Positions 1-8,326 of a DNA stretch of 64,000 nucleotides are shown here, one piece after another (positions within the stretch are counted from its first letter, which is position 1; each line of letters begins with the position of its first letter). This DNA is from an uncultured Verrucomicrobiota bacterium (lineage in GTDB: Bacteria; Verrucomicrobiota; Verrucomicrobiia; Opitutales; Intestinicryptomonadaceae), in NCBI GenBank assembly GCA_949293415.1, contig CASFDK010000037.1, forward strand, positions 78,306-142,305, given 5' to 3'. The notes below the pieces were generated by a model. It made no database searches. It was not told the origin of the DNA and saw only the letters and a program-made list of their open reading frames with translations. The translations under genes were made by a program, and so were the position numbers.

Positions 1-567
1 GTTGTGCGCGGGCGAGCAGTAGTTGCATTGCGGCGAGCAGAAGTCGGTCTTTTTCACGCCGTCGAGCTTTTCCATTTTGTTCGGGAAAAGGTGGAGCGAA
101 TTGTGGTAGCCGTTGACCTCGACTACAATCTGCCTAAAGGTCTTGAGCTTGAATTTGATTTTGTTCTTTGCGAACTTCGGCTTTAGCGCAAGCGACGAGT
201 TCACGTTGTCGTCGAGCGACGCCGCTTTTGTCGGGTGAATGCCGAGCGAGAGCGGGCGTATTACCACGCTTCTGCAGTTTACATTTGTGGTAATCTCGAT
301 GTCCGCGCCGTCTTCATCCATATCCCAATAGGCGAACGACGCCTTTTCCGTCTGTTCAATAGGGCGTTGATACCCAGGCCAGACTTGGTTTATCGGATAT
401 TTCGAAACGGTGCATTCGTAGACGAAAACCCTTTTGCCGTTTACCTTGAGTGTGAAGCTTTCCGATTGGTTCTCGCCCTTCGGCGCGTTGTGCAATTTGA
501 CTTCCGCGAAAGCCGCGAATTGGAATGCCGCAAACAGCAGCATAGCATATAGTAGTTTTTTAAGCAT
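1..567 (-). CDS. Secreted protein, possibly glycoside hydrolase-like (5' part only)
   Basis: The reading frame starts at the ATG at 567 and is open to the window edge, giving 189 residues. Residues 1-21 are a typical signal peptide (MLKKLLYAMLLFAAFQFAAFA), so the product is exported. The mature part is beta-rich and has conserved-looking stretches such as YPINQVWPGYQR, SFAYWDMD, VVIRPLSLGI and VEVNGYHNSLHLFPN. These resemble the N-terminal beta-sandwich of secreted polygalacturonase/dextranase-like hydrolases, but that is a recollection rather than a proven match. The rest of the gene lies outside the window, so no catalytic residues can be checked. I see no strong ribosome binding site. Confidence 0.7.
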   Translation of the reverse strand, partial: MLKKLLYAMLLFAAFQFAAFAEVKLHNAPKGENQSESFTLKVNGKRVFVYECTVSKYPINQVWPGYQRPIEQTEKASFAYWDMDEDGADIEITTNVNCRSVVIRPLSLGIHPTKAASLDDNVNSSLALKPKFAKNKIKFKLKTFRQIVVEVNGYHNSLHLFPNKMEKLDGVKKTDFCSPQCNYCSPAHN

Positions 568-742
568 AGGTTTGTGCGTTGTATTGTTTTATTTGGGGAA
601 CATCCCGATGCATCCATCCTTCCCCCCCGAAGAAACTTGCGTTCGGCTCGGAACGGTTTGGGTGCCCTAAAATTCCCGTGTTGCGGAAATCCTTGAGGAT
701 TTTTTGTTGCTTTGTCAACGTTTTTGTGGAGTTTCGTGCGAA

Positions 743-1474
743 TCAGAGCGCGCCGCAATCGACCGACACATTCTGACCCGTTATCGAACACGAATCGTCC
801 GATAGCAGAAAGCGCACAGTCTTCGCCACGCTTTCTGGCGAGGTAAGGCTTTTGAGGGATGTCCTACCGCGGATTTTCTCCCTGCGGTCTCCGTCGAGCG
901 ACGCGCTCATATCGGTTTCCATAAAGCCCGCCGCGACCGTGTTGGAACGGATTCCGCGCCGACCCCACTCGCGCGCCGCGTTTTTCGAGAACGCCTCGAG
1001 CGCGCCCTTTGTCGCCGCGTACGCCGACAGCCCCGTGTAGCCCGTGTGGGCGCAGACCGACGAAATATGCACGATGCTTCCGCCCAGATTGTTCAAAATC
1101 ATATTGCGCACGGCGTATTTCGTAAGCAGAACGGGCGCGAACACGTTCACTTCGAACAAGGCGCGGAGTTTGTCAGGGGCGATGTTCGTCAGCAGGTCGT
1201 CGTATGCCTGCGCCGCATTGTTGACAAGTCCGTACAGCGGAATTTTATTCGAAACAAAGCCGTCCGAAAAAATCGCCTTACGTGCATTTTCGGGCGAGGA
1301 TAAATCGACGCTTTTGAAAAATATTCCGCCGTCGAAACGCCCGCACAGGCTTTCCAGTTCGTCGGTCTTTGTGCGCGCGACCGCGAAAACCGTGTAGCCG
1401 CCGCATTCGAGAAGCGCGCGGCATATAGCCAATCCCAAGCCTTTCGAGGCTCCCGTTACAAGTACGTTTTTCAT
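743..1474 (-). CDS. Short-chain dehydrogenase/reductase, FabG-like
   Basis: A 243-residue classical SDR, the size of 3-oxoacyl-ACP reductases. The Rossmann cofactor motif TGASKGLG is at 7-14, NNAA at 85-88, the catalytic Asn at 110, Ser at 138/139 and the YxxxK pair at Tyr152/Lys156. It would reduce a ketone or oxidise an alcohol with NAD(P)H in the cytoplasm. Its ATG overlaps the stop of the upstream AMP-ligase (ATGA), so translation is probably coupled. As the last gene of an ACP/ligase/reductase unit, its likely substrate is an ACP-bound acyl group. That is inferred from context, since the sequence alone does not fix the substrate. Confidence 0.88.
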   Translation of the reverse strand: MKNVLVTGASKGLGLAICRALLECGGYTVFAVARTKTDELESLCGRFDGGIFFKSVDLSSPENARKAIFSDGFVSNKIPLYGLVNNAAQAYDDLLTNIAPDKLRALFEVNVFAPVLLTKYAVRNMILNNLGGSIVHISSVCAHTGYTGLSAYAATKGALEAFSKNAAREWGRRGIRSNTVAAGFMETDMSASLDGDRREKIRGRTSLKSLTSPESVAKTVRFLLSDDSCSITGQNVSVDCGAL

Positions 1475-2664
1475 CGTTTTATCTTTCCAGTCCGTGTAGA
1501 TTCAATCTCGGAAACAAAGGCGATTTTCCTCGGAATTTCGTATTGCCCGAGCGATTCCGAAAGGAATTTCCGAATCTCCGCGATGTCCGCCTCCGCGCCG
1601 TCTTCGGTTTTCAAATCGGCGCACAGAATGTTGCCCAAGACGGAGTTCTTTCTGCCGTAGACGCGTACATCGACGACTCCGCCGAACCCGCGCAGCACAT
1701 CCTCGACCCGCGACGGATTCACCTTGTATCCGCCCACGTTTATGAAATCCGACTGCCGAGCGGCGAATTTGAAACGCAGTCCGTCGGGCGCAAATTCGAC
1801 CATATCGCGCGTTTTGTACCACTGCCCGTCGACGGGAACTTCGCCGCCGCCGAGCAGGCTCTTGTGGACGCACAAAACGCCCGAATCGATTCGGACAAGC
1901 TCCGCCGCCGACTGCGGAATCGAGAAATACTCGCCGTCGGAAACGAGCAGCGTTCCGAATTCGGTCGCGGCGTAAATGTTGTTGATTTTCGCATTCGGAA
2001 AAACCGCCCCTAGCTTTTCGAGCAGCCCGCCCGTCGATTTTTCGCCGCCGAGCGTCAGGCGTCTTACCGACTCGTACACGTTCGGTTCGGGCAGGAGAAG
2101 TCTGTAAAATGTCGGCGTAGCCGATATATGCGAGATTTTTCTGCGGACGACCAGACCGAAAATTTCGCGCTTTTGTCTGCCGAAAAGATTCACGATTTCG
2201 TTGCCGTTAAAAAACGCCTGAAAGAAAACCTGAAGCCCCGCGATGTGCGACGGATGGTACGCAAAACCCCAAACGTCGTCGGAATGCGCATCAGAGACTC
2301 GCACGGAACGCGAGAGCGACTGCACTGTGTGCGAAATTTTGCGCGGTTTGCCCGTCGTCCCCGAAGTGAAAAGGTCGATTTTCGAACGCGAATTGCGCAC
2401 GGCGTTTGCGAGCGCGTCGAGCGAATCGAAACGCGGCTTTCGAACGGGCAAATCAGCTTGGGGAAAATCGCCGATGTTCGCCGCGTCGGGCAGGGCGACA
2501 TCCGCGCCGCATGCAAGCGACAAAACAAATTCGGGAAAAAAACTCGGCGGATTTTCGTCGGCGATTACCCGCCTTACCGACTTCGCGCCGTTCGCAAACC
2601 CGAGCAAATCGGCATACGACAAACCGTCTTTGCCGTCGCCGATGAATATGCGCTCGGGTTTCAT
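1471..2664 (-). CDS. AMP-dependent acyl ligase of the ANL superfamily
   Basis: Starting at the ATG that overlaps the ACP stop (ATGA at 2661-2664) the protein has 397 residues. ANL core motifs are in order: TSGTTGKPRK (100-109), YAATEFG (231-237), KTRDM (284-288), RQSDFINVGGYKV (303-315) and the C-terminal TRTGKIKR with the candidate catalytic Lys394. It should activate a carboxylic acid as acyl-AMP and pass it to a thiol, most likely the phosphopantetheine arm of the ACP encoded just upstream. It is short for the family (usually 500 or more residues), with a reduced N-terminal part. A longer in-frame start at 2688 exists but would overlap the ACP further, so I prefer 2664. Substrate unknown. 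Confidence 0.85.
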   Translation of the reverse strand: MKPERIFIGDGKDGLSYADLLGFANGAKSVRRVIADENPPSFFPEFVLSLACGADVALPDAANIGDFPQADLPVRKPRFDSLDALANAVRNSRSKIDLFTSGTTGKPRKISHTVQSLSRSVRVSDAHSDDVWGFAYHPSHIAGLQVFFQAFFNGNEIVNLFGRQKREIFGLVVRRKISHISATPTFYRLLLPEPNVYESVRRLTLGGEKSTGGLLEKLGAVFPNAKINNIYAATEFGTLLVSDGEYFSIPQSAAELVRIDSGVLCVHKSLLGGGEVPVDGQWYKTRDMVEFAPDGLRFKFAARQSDFINVGGYKVNPSRVEDVLRGFGGVVDVRVYGRKNSVLGNILCADLKTEDGAEADIAEIRKFLSESLGQYEIPRKIAFVSEIESTRTGKIKR

Positions 2665-2894
2665 CGCGCCTTTTCGATTTTCGCACAAAGTTCGCCGACG
2701 GTCTCGACGATTCCGTCTTCGAAAACGTCCACGGAAAATTCGTCCTCGATTCTGACCGTAAGTTCGGCGAGATCGAAGGAATCGAAGCCGAAATCCTCCC
2801 GAAGCCGCGCGGAAGAGGCGACATCGGCAAGCGGCGGCAGGGAACGGTTCTCCCTAATGGAGTTCAAAATTCGGAGGATTTTTTCCTGAATCAT
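2661..2894 (-). CDS. Acyl carrier protein
   Basis: A 77-residue acidic helical protein of ACP size. The phosphopantetheine attachment motif is GFDSFDLAEL, with Ser39 as the acceptor. The usual DSL is here DSF. It is the first gene of a three-gene minus-strand operon with an AMP-ligase and an SDR, overlapping the ligase by ATGA. This is not the housekeeping fatty-acid cluster, since no fabF, fabD or plsX is nearby. It is therefore probably a dedicated carrier for a small acyl pathway, for example modification of an envelope molecule or a secondary metabolite. That role is inference. Confidence 0.88.
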   Translation of the reverse strand: MIQEKILRILNSIRENRSLPPLADVASSARLREDFGFDSFDLAELTVRIEDEFSVDVFEDGIVETVGELCAKIEKAR

Positions 2895-3366
2895 AAGACG
2901 GAGGATTTTGTATGTTTAAGGAGTGCGTATTGTAAAGGCAATCTCCAAGCAGAGTGTCCGATAGTGCACAGTCGGCGTTTAATGTAAACGAAAATTTGAA
3001 TGCGGTTTTGCGGAATTTTTTCAAATGCGGCGGAGAATATCGTTAATTGTAAAAAAAGTTATTGCAATGTGTTGAAAAAAAGTACAAAAAGGAACGGTCA
3101 AATAGATAGTTCGGAAATTCGATGTCAATCTGTTAATAGAAGTTTATGGAGTCAGTTATATATCCGCGGGGAAAAAGGGTATTTGGGCAAAATACTCCGG
3201 CGGTTTCTCTCTCCATTTTTCCGGATTTCGGTTTAGATTGGGCAGTTCGGCGCGGCGTCGGATTGCCTTTTTGCAATTTATTGCGCTTCGCAATTCCGTC
3301 GCCTCTCTATTGCGGATGCGGAAAAGTGTCGCGCTACAAACAACAAAACCAAAATACCAACATATT
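2895..3366. other. Gene-free, AT-richer intergenic region
   Basis: About 470 bases separate the divergent ACP operon and the histone-like gene. The left two thirds are noticeably AT-rich compared with the coding DNA. Short open frames here (for example around 3000-3236) lack coding character. A small hairpin, TTGCGC-TTC-GCAA, lies near 3282. The region presumably holds the two divergent promoters, but I cannot pick a convincing -35/-10 pair. Confidence 0.5.
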
Positions 3367-3726
3367 ATGGCAAAAACAGTAGCAAAAAAGGCGGTTGCAA
3401 AAAAGGCTCCCGCAAAGAAAACGGTAAAGAAAGTTGCGGCGGTCAAAAAAGCTCCCGCAAAGAAGGCGGTCGCCAAGAAAGCTCCTGCCAAGAAGGCGGT
3501 AGCGGCAAAGAAAGCTCCCGCGAAAAAGGCGGTTGCAAAGAAGGCTGCTCCCGCGAAAAAGGCTGCGGTAAAAAAAGCTCCCGCAAAGAAGGCGGTTGCA
3601 AAGAAAGCCGCTCCCGCGAAAAAGGCGGCTGCAAAGAAGGCTGCTGTTAAAAAAGCCCCCGCAAAGAAGGCCGCTCCCGCAAAGAAGGCGTGCGCGAAAA
3701 AATGCGCCTGCAAGGCGAAGAAATAG
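3367..3726 (+). CDS. Histone H1-like lysine/alanine-rich protein with a C-terminal cysteine cluster
   Basis: A 119-residue protein made almost entirely of [13 protein letters not shown] repeats, beginning [13 protein letters not shown]. The ATG at 3367 is chosen because everything upstream in the longer frame is unlike the repeat. Such tails resemble the C-terminal domain of eukaryotic H1 and bacterial H1-like proteins (Chlamydia Hc1/Hc2 type), which bind and compact DNA, so a nucleoid role is likely. The last 13 residues contain three cysteines (CAKKCAC), unusual for this class. The gene itself is an internal tandem repeat at the DNA level, so copy number may vary between strains. It is followed at once by a strong terminator, so it is monocistronic. 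Confidence 0.85.
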   Translation: MAKTVAKKAVAKKAPAKKTVKKVAAVKKAPAKKAVAKKAPAKKAVAAKKAPAKKAVAKKAAPAKKAAVKKAPAKKAVAKKAAPAKKAAAKKAAVKKAPAKKAAPAKKACAKKCACKAKK

Positions 3727-3752
3727 GAAAACGTGTTTTATTTCCGCGAAGC

Positions 3753-3779
3753 GGCGCGACGAAAGTCGCGCCTTTTTTT
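3753..3779 (+). terminator. Rho-independent terminator of the histone-like gene
   Basis: Perfect 8-bp stem GGCGCGAC / GTCGCGCC around a GAAA tetraloop, followed by seven T. It lies 26 bases past the stop codon. Confidence 0.92.
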
Positions 3780-3816
3780 ATCGCAACACGGTTTGCCGAT
3801 TTCCTTCGTGTCGACA

Positions 3817-3855
3817 ACAAAAAGGGGTTTGCCCGAAAAATCGGACAAACCCTTG
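3817..3855 (-). terminator. Rho-independent terminator (minus strand)
   Basis: Read on the minus strand, GGGTTTGTCCGA and TCGGGCAAACCC form a stem with one mismatch, followed by a T-run (the A-run at 3819-3823 on plus). It serves the unrecognised gene ending at 3879. Confidence 0.85.
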
Positions 3856-3878
3856 TTTCAGGCTATCGACAGTAGCCA

Positions 3879-4652
3879 TTACGAGCCGAACGCCGACTGT
3901 GCCGAACGCCACCAATTATAGTGTTCGTTTTCGAGCTGTTCTTTTGATGGCATCGGATAGAATAGCATATCGTTGCCGACTCCAACGTAGAAGCCCTTGT
4001 TGATTGTCCTGTAGAGGAAGTCGGTGCTCGAGCGGACGACAACCTTGTTGTTTTTGCCGCCCTTGTTGCGAACCTGCATCAGACAGTAGCGCAGGTGGTA
4101 CTGGTTGATGTATGGCAGGTTGCCGATGTCGCCGTTTTCGGGATCGGTTTCGAGCGCGCCGAGCTTCAGGTCGCAGAATGCGATTTTATCGATGTGCACG
4201 AGCCTTTCCTCAGAAGTCAGCCGCGCCACGTATTCGGCGGGATTGAGAATGCTGGCGACTCTCGGGCGGCACGGGGCCAAGTCTTGGTATAAATACAGGT
4301 GCGGCTTTGCGTCGGGCACGAACGGCTTCGGCGAAAGCTCGAGCGTTTTGCCGTCGGAGGTTACCACGTAGAGGTTGCGGAACGCCGACATCGGGATGTG
4401 TTCCAGCACGCGGTATACCGAGAGGTAGACCGACTTGTGCGGCTTGCCGTCTTCGTGCGGTTTGCAAAGCTCTCCGATTTTGTCAACCGGCAGGTAGTCG
4501 GACTTGAAATTCGGGTCGATTTCGAAGAAGACCGCTTGGTCGCAGTTGCGGCGGAAAACGCCCGTTGCGAAGTATGCGCCGAATTCTTCGGGCGGCAGCT
4601 GCGAGGCGATGAGTGCTTCGGGTATCAACGACAGATATAGGTAGTTCTTCAT
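3879..4652 (-). CDS. Conserved-looking hypothetical protein
   Basis: 257 residues from the ATG at 4652. An AAAGGAAA ribosome binding site sits directly before the ATG-ATG pair at 4655/4652, which rules out the longer start at 4685. No signal peptide is clear and there is no membrane segment. The protein is rich in aromatic and charged residues (KSVYLSVYRVLEHIPMSAFRNLYVV, HLRYCLMQVRNKGGKNNKVVVRSS) and ends in NWWRSAQSAFGS. I do not recognise the family. It looks like a soluble, folded protein, and codon use matches its neighbours. It has its own terminator, and lies downstream of the coiled-coil gene in the same direction with a gap of about 135 bases. Confidence 0.7.
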   Translation of the reverse strand: MKNYLYLSLIPEALIASQLPPEEFGAYFATGVFRRNCDQAVFFEIDPNFKSDYLPVDKIGELCKPHEDGKPHKSVYLSVYRVLEHIPMSAFRNLYVVTSDGKTLELSPKPFVPDAKPHLYLYQDLAPCRPRVASILNPAEYVARLTSEERLVHIDKIAFCDLKLGALETDPENGDIGNLPYINQYHLRYCLMQVRNKGGKNNKVVVRSSTDFLYRTINKGFYVGVGNDMLFYPMPSKEQLENEHYNWWRSAQSAFGS

Positions 4653-4787
4653 CATTTTCCTTTTTTTCGAATTAAGCCTGTCCATGTTCCTTGTAGAGGT
4701 TGAATCGTAAAAAAATCAGACCACTTTGCAAGAAAATACGGTCGGAGTTTTTTTGAGAGGAAAATCGCGGGCTTTCGAGCCGCTGCG

Positions 4788-6338
4788 CTACCTCAGCGAA
4801 AACGGGATTTTTTCGAGCCGCGCCGAGTTTGTCTTTACGAACGAGTCCGCCGCCGCCGCCGAATATGACGCGCCGACGGGCATAGTTTTTGCGGGGGTAA
4901 TCGACTTCAGCAGAATCGCGAACGAACCTCCGAGCATATTGCCCATATATTCGCCGTTGCGCGAAAGCATAATGTCGCCGTCGGAGGGCGAGAACGCGCC
5001 GAAAACCGATTCCATAAGCCCCACGTCGAGCTTTGCGTAGGCGTTGTTTTTGAAGTCGGCGCGGAACGGGACAAGCCCGTAGCGGAATTTTTCGGGGTCT
5101 ACGACCGCGCAGTCGGAATAGGCGAAGAAGTTTTGCGGAATTTCGAGCGGTTCGATTTTCTCCTTTTCGAGGAACGTCTGCGGGACTTCGAGCGCGAGCA
5201 GTCGCGGGTCTTCGGCTATCGAATTGAGCCCGACGGGCGAGAACTTGAAGCCCCTGCCGCGCACCGAGACCGACAGCGAATCGGGCGCGAAGTATTTGTC
5301 CTTTGACGTCGGCGCGACCACCGACGGCGCGCGGAAGACCAGCCAGACCTTTCCCGCGAATTTTACGGGCAGGGCGCGGAGCTCGGCGTTTGTTTTGCCG
5401 TCGCCGAAAAGTCCGTTTCTGGTGTAGTCGAAGACGACGGTTGCGAATCGGTTTTTCACGCTTTGGAAAATTTCCGACGAAGTTTTCGGACGGAGGTCGC
5501 GCACGGTTTCGGAGAGGTTTTTCTGTTGGGCGGCAAGTTCGCCGACGCCCACGGCGAGCGTTTCGGCGTGTTCGCGGATTTTCTCCTTTTCGGTTTTTTC
5601 GATGTCGACGAGAGCGCGGTAGCGTTTGATGTTTTCCTCGTAGATTTGCGTTTTTGCCGACGCTATTTCGAGGCGCGTTGCGAGGGCGCGCTTCTCGTTT
5701 TCGATTGCGCGGTTTTCGCTCTTGAGCGATTCGCCTTCGACGCGGAGTTCTTCGAGCTTTTGCTTGTTGCGTCGCAGTTCCTCCTGCGCGGCTTCGAGCT
5801 TCTGCTTGGAGGACGAATCCGCCTGCCGCATATCGCCGAGTTTGCGCTCAAGCTCGAGCCGTTCCCGCGCCGATTTTTCGAGCCGCTCGCCCGCGGATAC
5901 GATTTCGTTCTGGAGCTTTTCGTTGCGCTTTTCCGCCGAATCCACGCGCAACTGCAGTTCGCGGCTTTTGTTGAGGATGCGTTCGCGCTCGCCTTCGAGT
6001 TCGGCTTTTGTCTTTGCGAGACGCTCGAGTTCAAGCTCGCGGCTTTCGAGAATTTTACGCTGCTGTTCGGCGAGCTTTTTGTGTTCCTCCGCCGTCTGGG
6101 CGAGTCTGGAAATGTCGGAGTCGAGCGACTGCCGCTTGTCGCGTTCGGAGTCGAGCGACATCTTGAGCAGGTCGAGCATCTGCGCGTCGGCGAACTCCTG
6201 TTGCGAGCGTTGTTGTTCGGCGATTTCCTGTTGGGCTTTGAGTGTTGCGTCTTCAGACGAGGGCGAGTCGAAATTGGCAAGGCTAAGCAGGCTAAGCAGC
6301 AGAAAGTCGCAAATGACAATCATTATGGATTTGCTCAT
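4788..6338 (-). CDS. Inner-membrane-anchored long coiled-coil protein
   Basis: 516 residues behind a strong ribosome binding site (GGAGG, six bases before the ATG). Residues 4-23 (SIMIVICDFLLLSLLSLANF) form one N-terminal membrane anchor. Residues of about 30-280 are an almost uninterrupted heptad-rich coiled coil (Glu/Lys/Gln/Leu). The last 230 residues are a globular domain with beta-rich stretches such as FATVVFDYTRNGLFG and SDGDIMLSRNGEYMGNML. The topology suggests a short anchor with a rod and head in the periplasm. It could be a scaffold or a degenerate trypsin-like head. I recall similar N-termini in other Verrucomicrobia but cannot name a function. Confidence 0.75.
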   Translation of the reverse strand: MSKSIMIVICDFLLLSLLSLANFDSPSSEDATLKAQQEIAEQQRSQQEFADAQMLDLLKMSLDSERDKRQSLDSDISRLAQTAEEHKKLAEQQRKILESRELELERLAKTKAELEGERERILNKSRELQLRVDSAEKRNEKLQNEIVSAGERLEKSARERLELERKLGDMRQADSSSKQKLEAAQEELRRNKQKLEELRVEGESLKSENRAIENEKRALATRLEIASAKTQIYEENIKRYRALVDIEKTEKEKIREHAETLAVGVGELAAQQKNLSETVRDLRPKTSSEIFQSVKNRFATVVFDYTRNGLFGDGKTNAELRALPVKFAGKVWLVFRAPSVVAPTSKDKYFAPDSLSVSVRGRGFKFSPVGLNSIAEDPRLLALEVPQTFLEKEKIEPLEIPQNFFAYSDCAVVDPEKFRYGLVPFRADFKNNAYAKLDVGLMESVFGAFSPSDGDIMLSRNGEYMGNMLGGSFAILLKSITPAKTMPVGASYSAAAADSFVKTNSARLEKIPFSLR

Positions 6339-6493
6339 AAAATTCCTCCGTACTGTATTTTTTTCGGCGTGGTTCCAGTCGTATTTACCGAATATCGAAA
6401 CCCCAATCTTTCAAGTTAATTTGCCGACTGCAAGAATAATGTCTTGCCGAAGCACGGATTTTGGACAATCATATCCGACGGAATTTATCTAAA

Positions 6494-7453
6494 ATGTATC
6501 CCAAGCGCAAAAAAGCAATCGACTCCGAACCGAAGAAGAAAACGCTCCACACCGTAACGCTCACCGACGAACAGGCGGAAAAGCTCGACGCGTGGCTCGA
6601 CAAGCACCTTTGGGCGCCTTTCGACGTAAACTACGCAAAGTTCGCATACAAGGGGCGCGACGTAAACGTGGTTGCGTACTCGTCGGGCAAGGTCGTTATT
6701 CAGGGCAAGGGAACGGAGGAGTTCGTGCAGTTTGTGCTCGAGCCCGAAATCACGGGTTTTGCGCGGCTCGGCTACGACGAAGCCCTTCATCCCGAGTGGT
6801 ACGAGCTTCACGCGGGCGTGGACGAAAGCGGCAAGGGCGACCTCTTCGGACCTCTCGTTTCGGCGTGCGTTGTGGCGGACGGCGATGCTGTTCGCAAATG
6901 GGTTGCCGACGACTTGCGGGAATCGAAAAAGGTCAGCAGCGACGAAGCCGTTTTGCGCATGGCGCGGGAAATCAAAGCCACTAAGGGCGTGGCGGTAAAG
7001 GTTTCGTATGCGAGCATGGAAAAGTACAACGCCCTATATATAAAGTTCGGGCGCAATCTGAACAAACTCTTGGCGTGGTTTCACGCAACGGCGATTACAA
7101 GCGCGCTCAACGAACGCCACGCGCCTTGGGGGATGCTCGACCAGTTTACAAAGCAGCCCCTCGTGCAAAGGCAGCTCGACATTCCGAATTTCGAACTGAA
7201 AATGCGCACAAAGGCGGAAGAAGACCCCGTCGTCGCGGCGGCTTCGATTGTCGCCCGCGCAACCTACATTTACTCGATGCGCAAGCTCTCCGACGAATGC
7301 GGCATAAAGCTCAAAAAGGGCGCAAGTGCCGACGTGCGCAAGCAGGCGGTTGAAATCGTCGAAAAATTCGGCGCGGACGCGTTGAAACGCTTCGCCAAGC
7401 TCCACTTCAAGACAGCGTCGGAGGCTATTGCCCAAGCGCGCAAAGCCGACTGA
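6494..7453 (+). CDS. rnhC: Ribonuclease HIII
   Basis: 319 residues from the ATG at 6494. A TTG 33 bases earlier is in frame but has no support. Residues 20-85 form the TBP-like N-terminal substrate-binding domain of type HIII enzymes. The catalytic domain starts at GVDESGKGDLFGP (Asp110, Glu111), the Asp-Glu-Ser variant that separates HIII from HII (Asp-Glu-Ala), and ends with EEDPVVAAASIVARATY. It cleaves the RNA strand of RNA-DNA hybrids. The next gene, 12 bases on, is RNase HII, so the two enzymes are probably co-transcribed. Tandem linkage of the two types is unusual in my experience. Confidence 0.93.
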   Translation: MYPKRKKAIDSEPKKKTLHTVTLTDEQAEKLDAWLDKHLWAPFDVNYAKFAYKGRDVNVVAYSSGKVVIQGKGTEEFVQFVLEPEITGFARLGYDEALHPEWYELHAGVDESGKGDLFGPLVSACVVADGDAVRKWVADDLRESKKVSSDEAVLRMAREIKATKGVAVKVSYASMEKYNALYIKFGRNLNKLLAWFHATAITSALNERHAPWGMLDQFTKQPLVQRQLDIPNFELKMRTKAEEDPVVAAASIVARATYIYSMRKLSDECGIKLKKGASADVRKQAVEIVEKFGADALKRFAKLHFKTASEAIAQARKAD

Positions 7454-7465
7454 TAGCATCCGAAA

Positions 7466-8230
7466 ATGGCTTTGAAAAAACACGGCGCGATTGAATCGCT
7501 TGCGGCTTTCGACGCGGAATACGCGGCGGGGCGAAGCTGGCTTATGGGCATCGACGAGGCGGGTAGGGGATGTCTTGCCGGTCCCGTCTGCGCGGCGGCG
7601 GCAGCGGTAAAAACGCGTTCATATGCGGTGCCGGCGTTCCTCGAAACGCTCGCGGGCTTGGACGATTCCAAAAAGCTTTCCGAGCACCAACGTGCGGAAC
7701 TCTACGCAAAACTTGTCGAGCTTAAAAAGAACGGGTGGCTCGATTTCGAAGCGGCGTTCGCGTCGGTCGACGAGATAGAAAAGCTCAACATTCTGGGCGC
7801 GACGCAGCTTGCAATGGCGCGCGCAGCCCGCAAGCTCGACGAACGCCAAAAGCTCTACCTGCGCGCCGCCGCCGCTCCCGCAACGCTCTTCGGCGAACAG
7901 TCGCTCGATACCTCCAACGCGTGCATTCTCATCGACGGAAAGCCGATGAAAAAATTTCCCTATGCCCATACAGCGGTCGTCAAGGGCGACGCGTCGAGCT
8001 TGGCTGTCGCCGCGGCTTCGATTGTCGCGAAAGTCTCGAGGGACGCGCTGATGGACGAGCTTGCCCGCAAATATCCGCGCTACGGTTTCGATGCGCACAA
8101 AGGCTACGGAACGGCGGCGCACCTGCAAAATCTTATGCTCTTCGGTTCGTGCGAAATCCACAGACCGAGTTTTCTGAAAAAACTCCGCGACGACGGCGGC
8201 GAAAAGGAGACGCAGTCGGAACTTTTTTAG
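7466..8230 (+). CDS. rnhB: Ribonuclease HII
   Basis: 254 residues. The type II signature GIDEAGRG lies at 28-35 (catalytic Asp30, Glu31), followed by GLDDSKKLS, VKGDASSLAVAAASIVAKVSRD and YPRYGFDAHKGYGTAAH, all in canonical order. It incises at ribonucleotides embedded in DNA and removes RNA from hybrids. It lies directly after RNase HIII with a 12-base gap. An insertion of about 30 residues before the VKGD motif (around RAAAAPATLFGEQSLDTSN) makes it somewhat longer than the usual 200-220 residues. Confidence 0.94.
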   Translation: MALKKHGAIESLAAFDAEYAAGRSWLMGIDEAGRGCLAGPVCAAAAAVKTRSYAVPAFLETLAGLDDSKKLSEHQRAELYAKLVELKKNGWLDFEAAFASVDEIEKLNILGATQLAMARAARKLDERQKLYLRAAAAPATLFGEQSLDTSNACILIDGKPMKKFPYAHTAVVKGDASSLAVAAASIVAKVSRDALMDELARKYPRYGFDAHKGYGTAAHLQNLMLFGSCEIHRPSFLKKLRDDGGEKETQSELF

Positions 8231-8326
8231 CCATCGAAACCGCGAAAAAAAGGCGGCTGCGGTGGGCGCATTGTATTATAGGCTTGCAACAAGCCCGAAA
8301 ATCTACGAAATTGGCGCGAAAATATT

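Noticed and set aside
3000..3236. 78-codon plus frame before the histone-like gene
   Set aside because: AT-rich, rare start context and no similarity. The region looks like promoter DNA.
3367..3726. CRISPR-like tandem repetition
   Set aside because: The repeats are codon-level KKAPAKKA repeats inside a gene, with no unique spacers.
6461..6493. TTG start giving RNase HIII 11 extra residues
   Set aside because: No ribosome binding site, and family sequence starts after the ATG at 6494.
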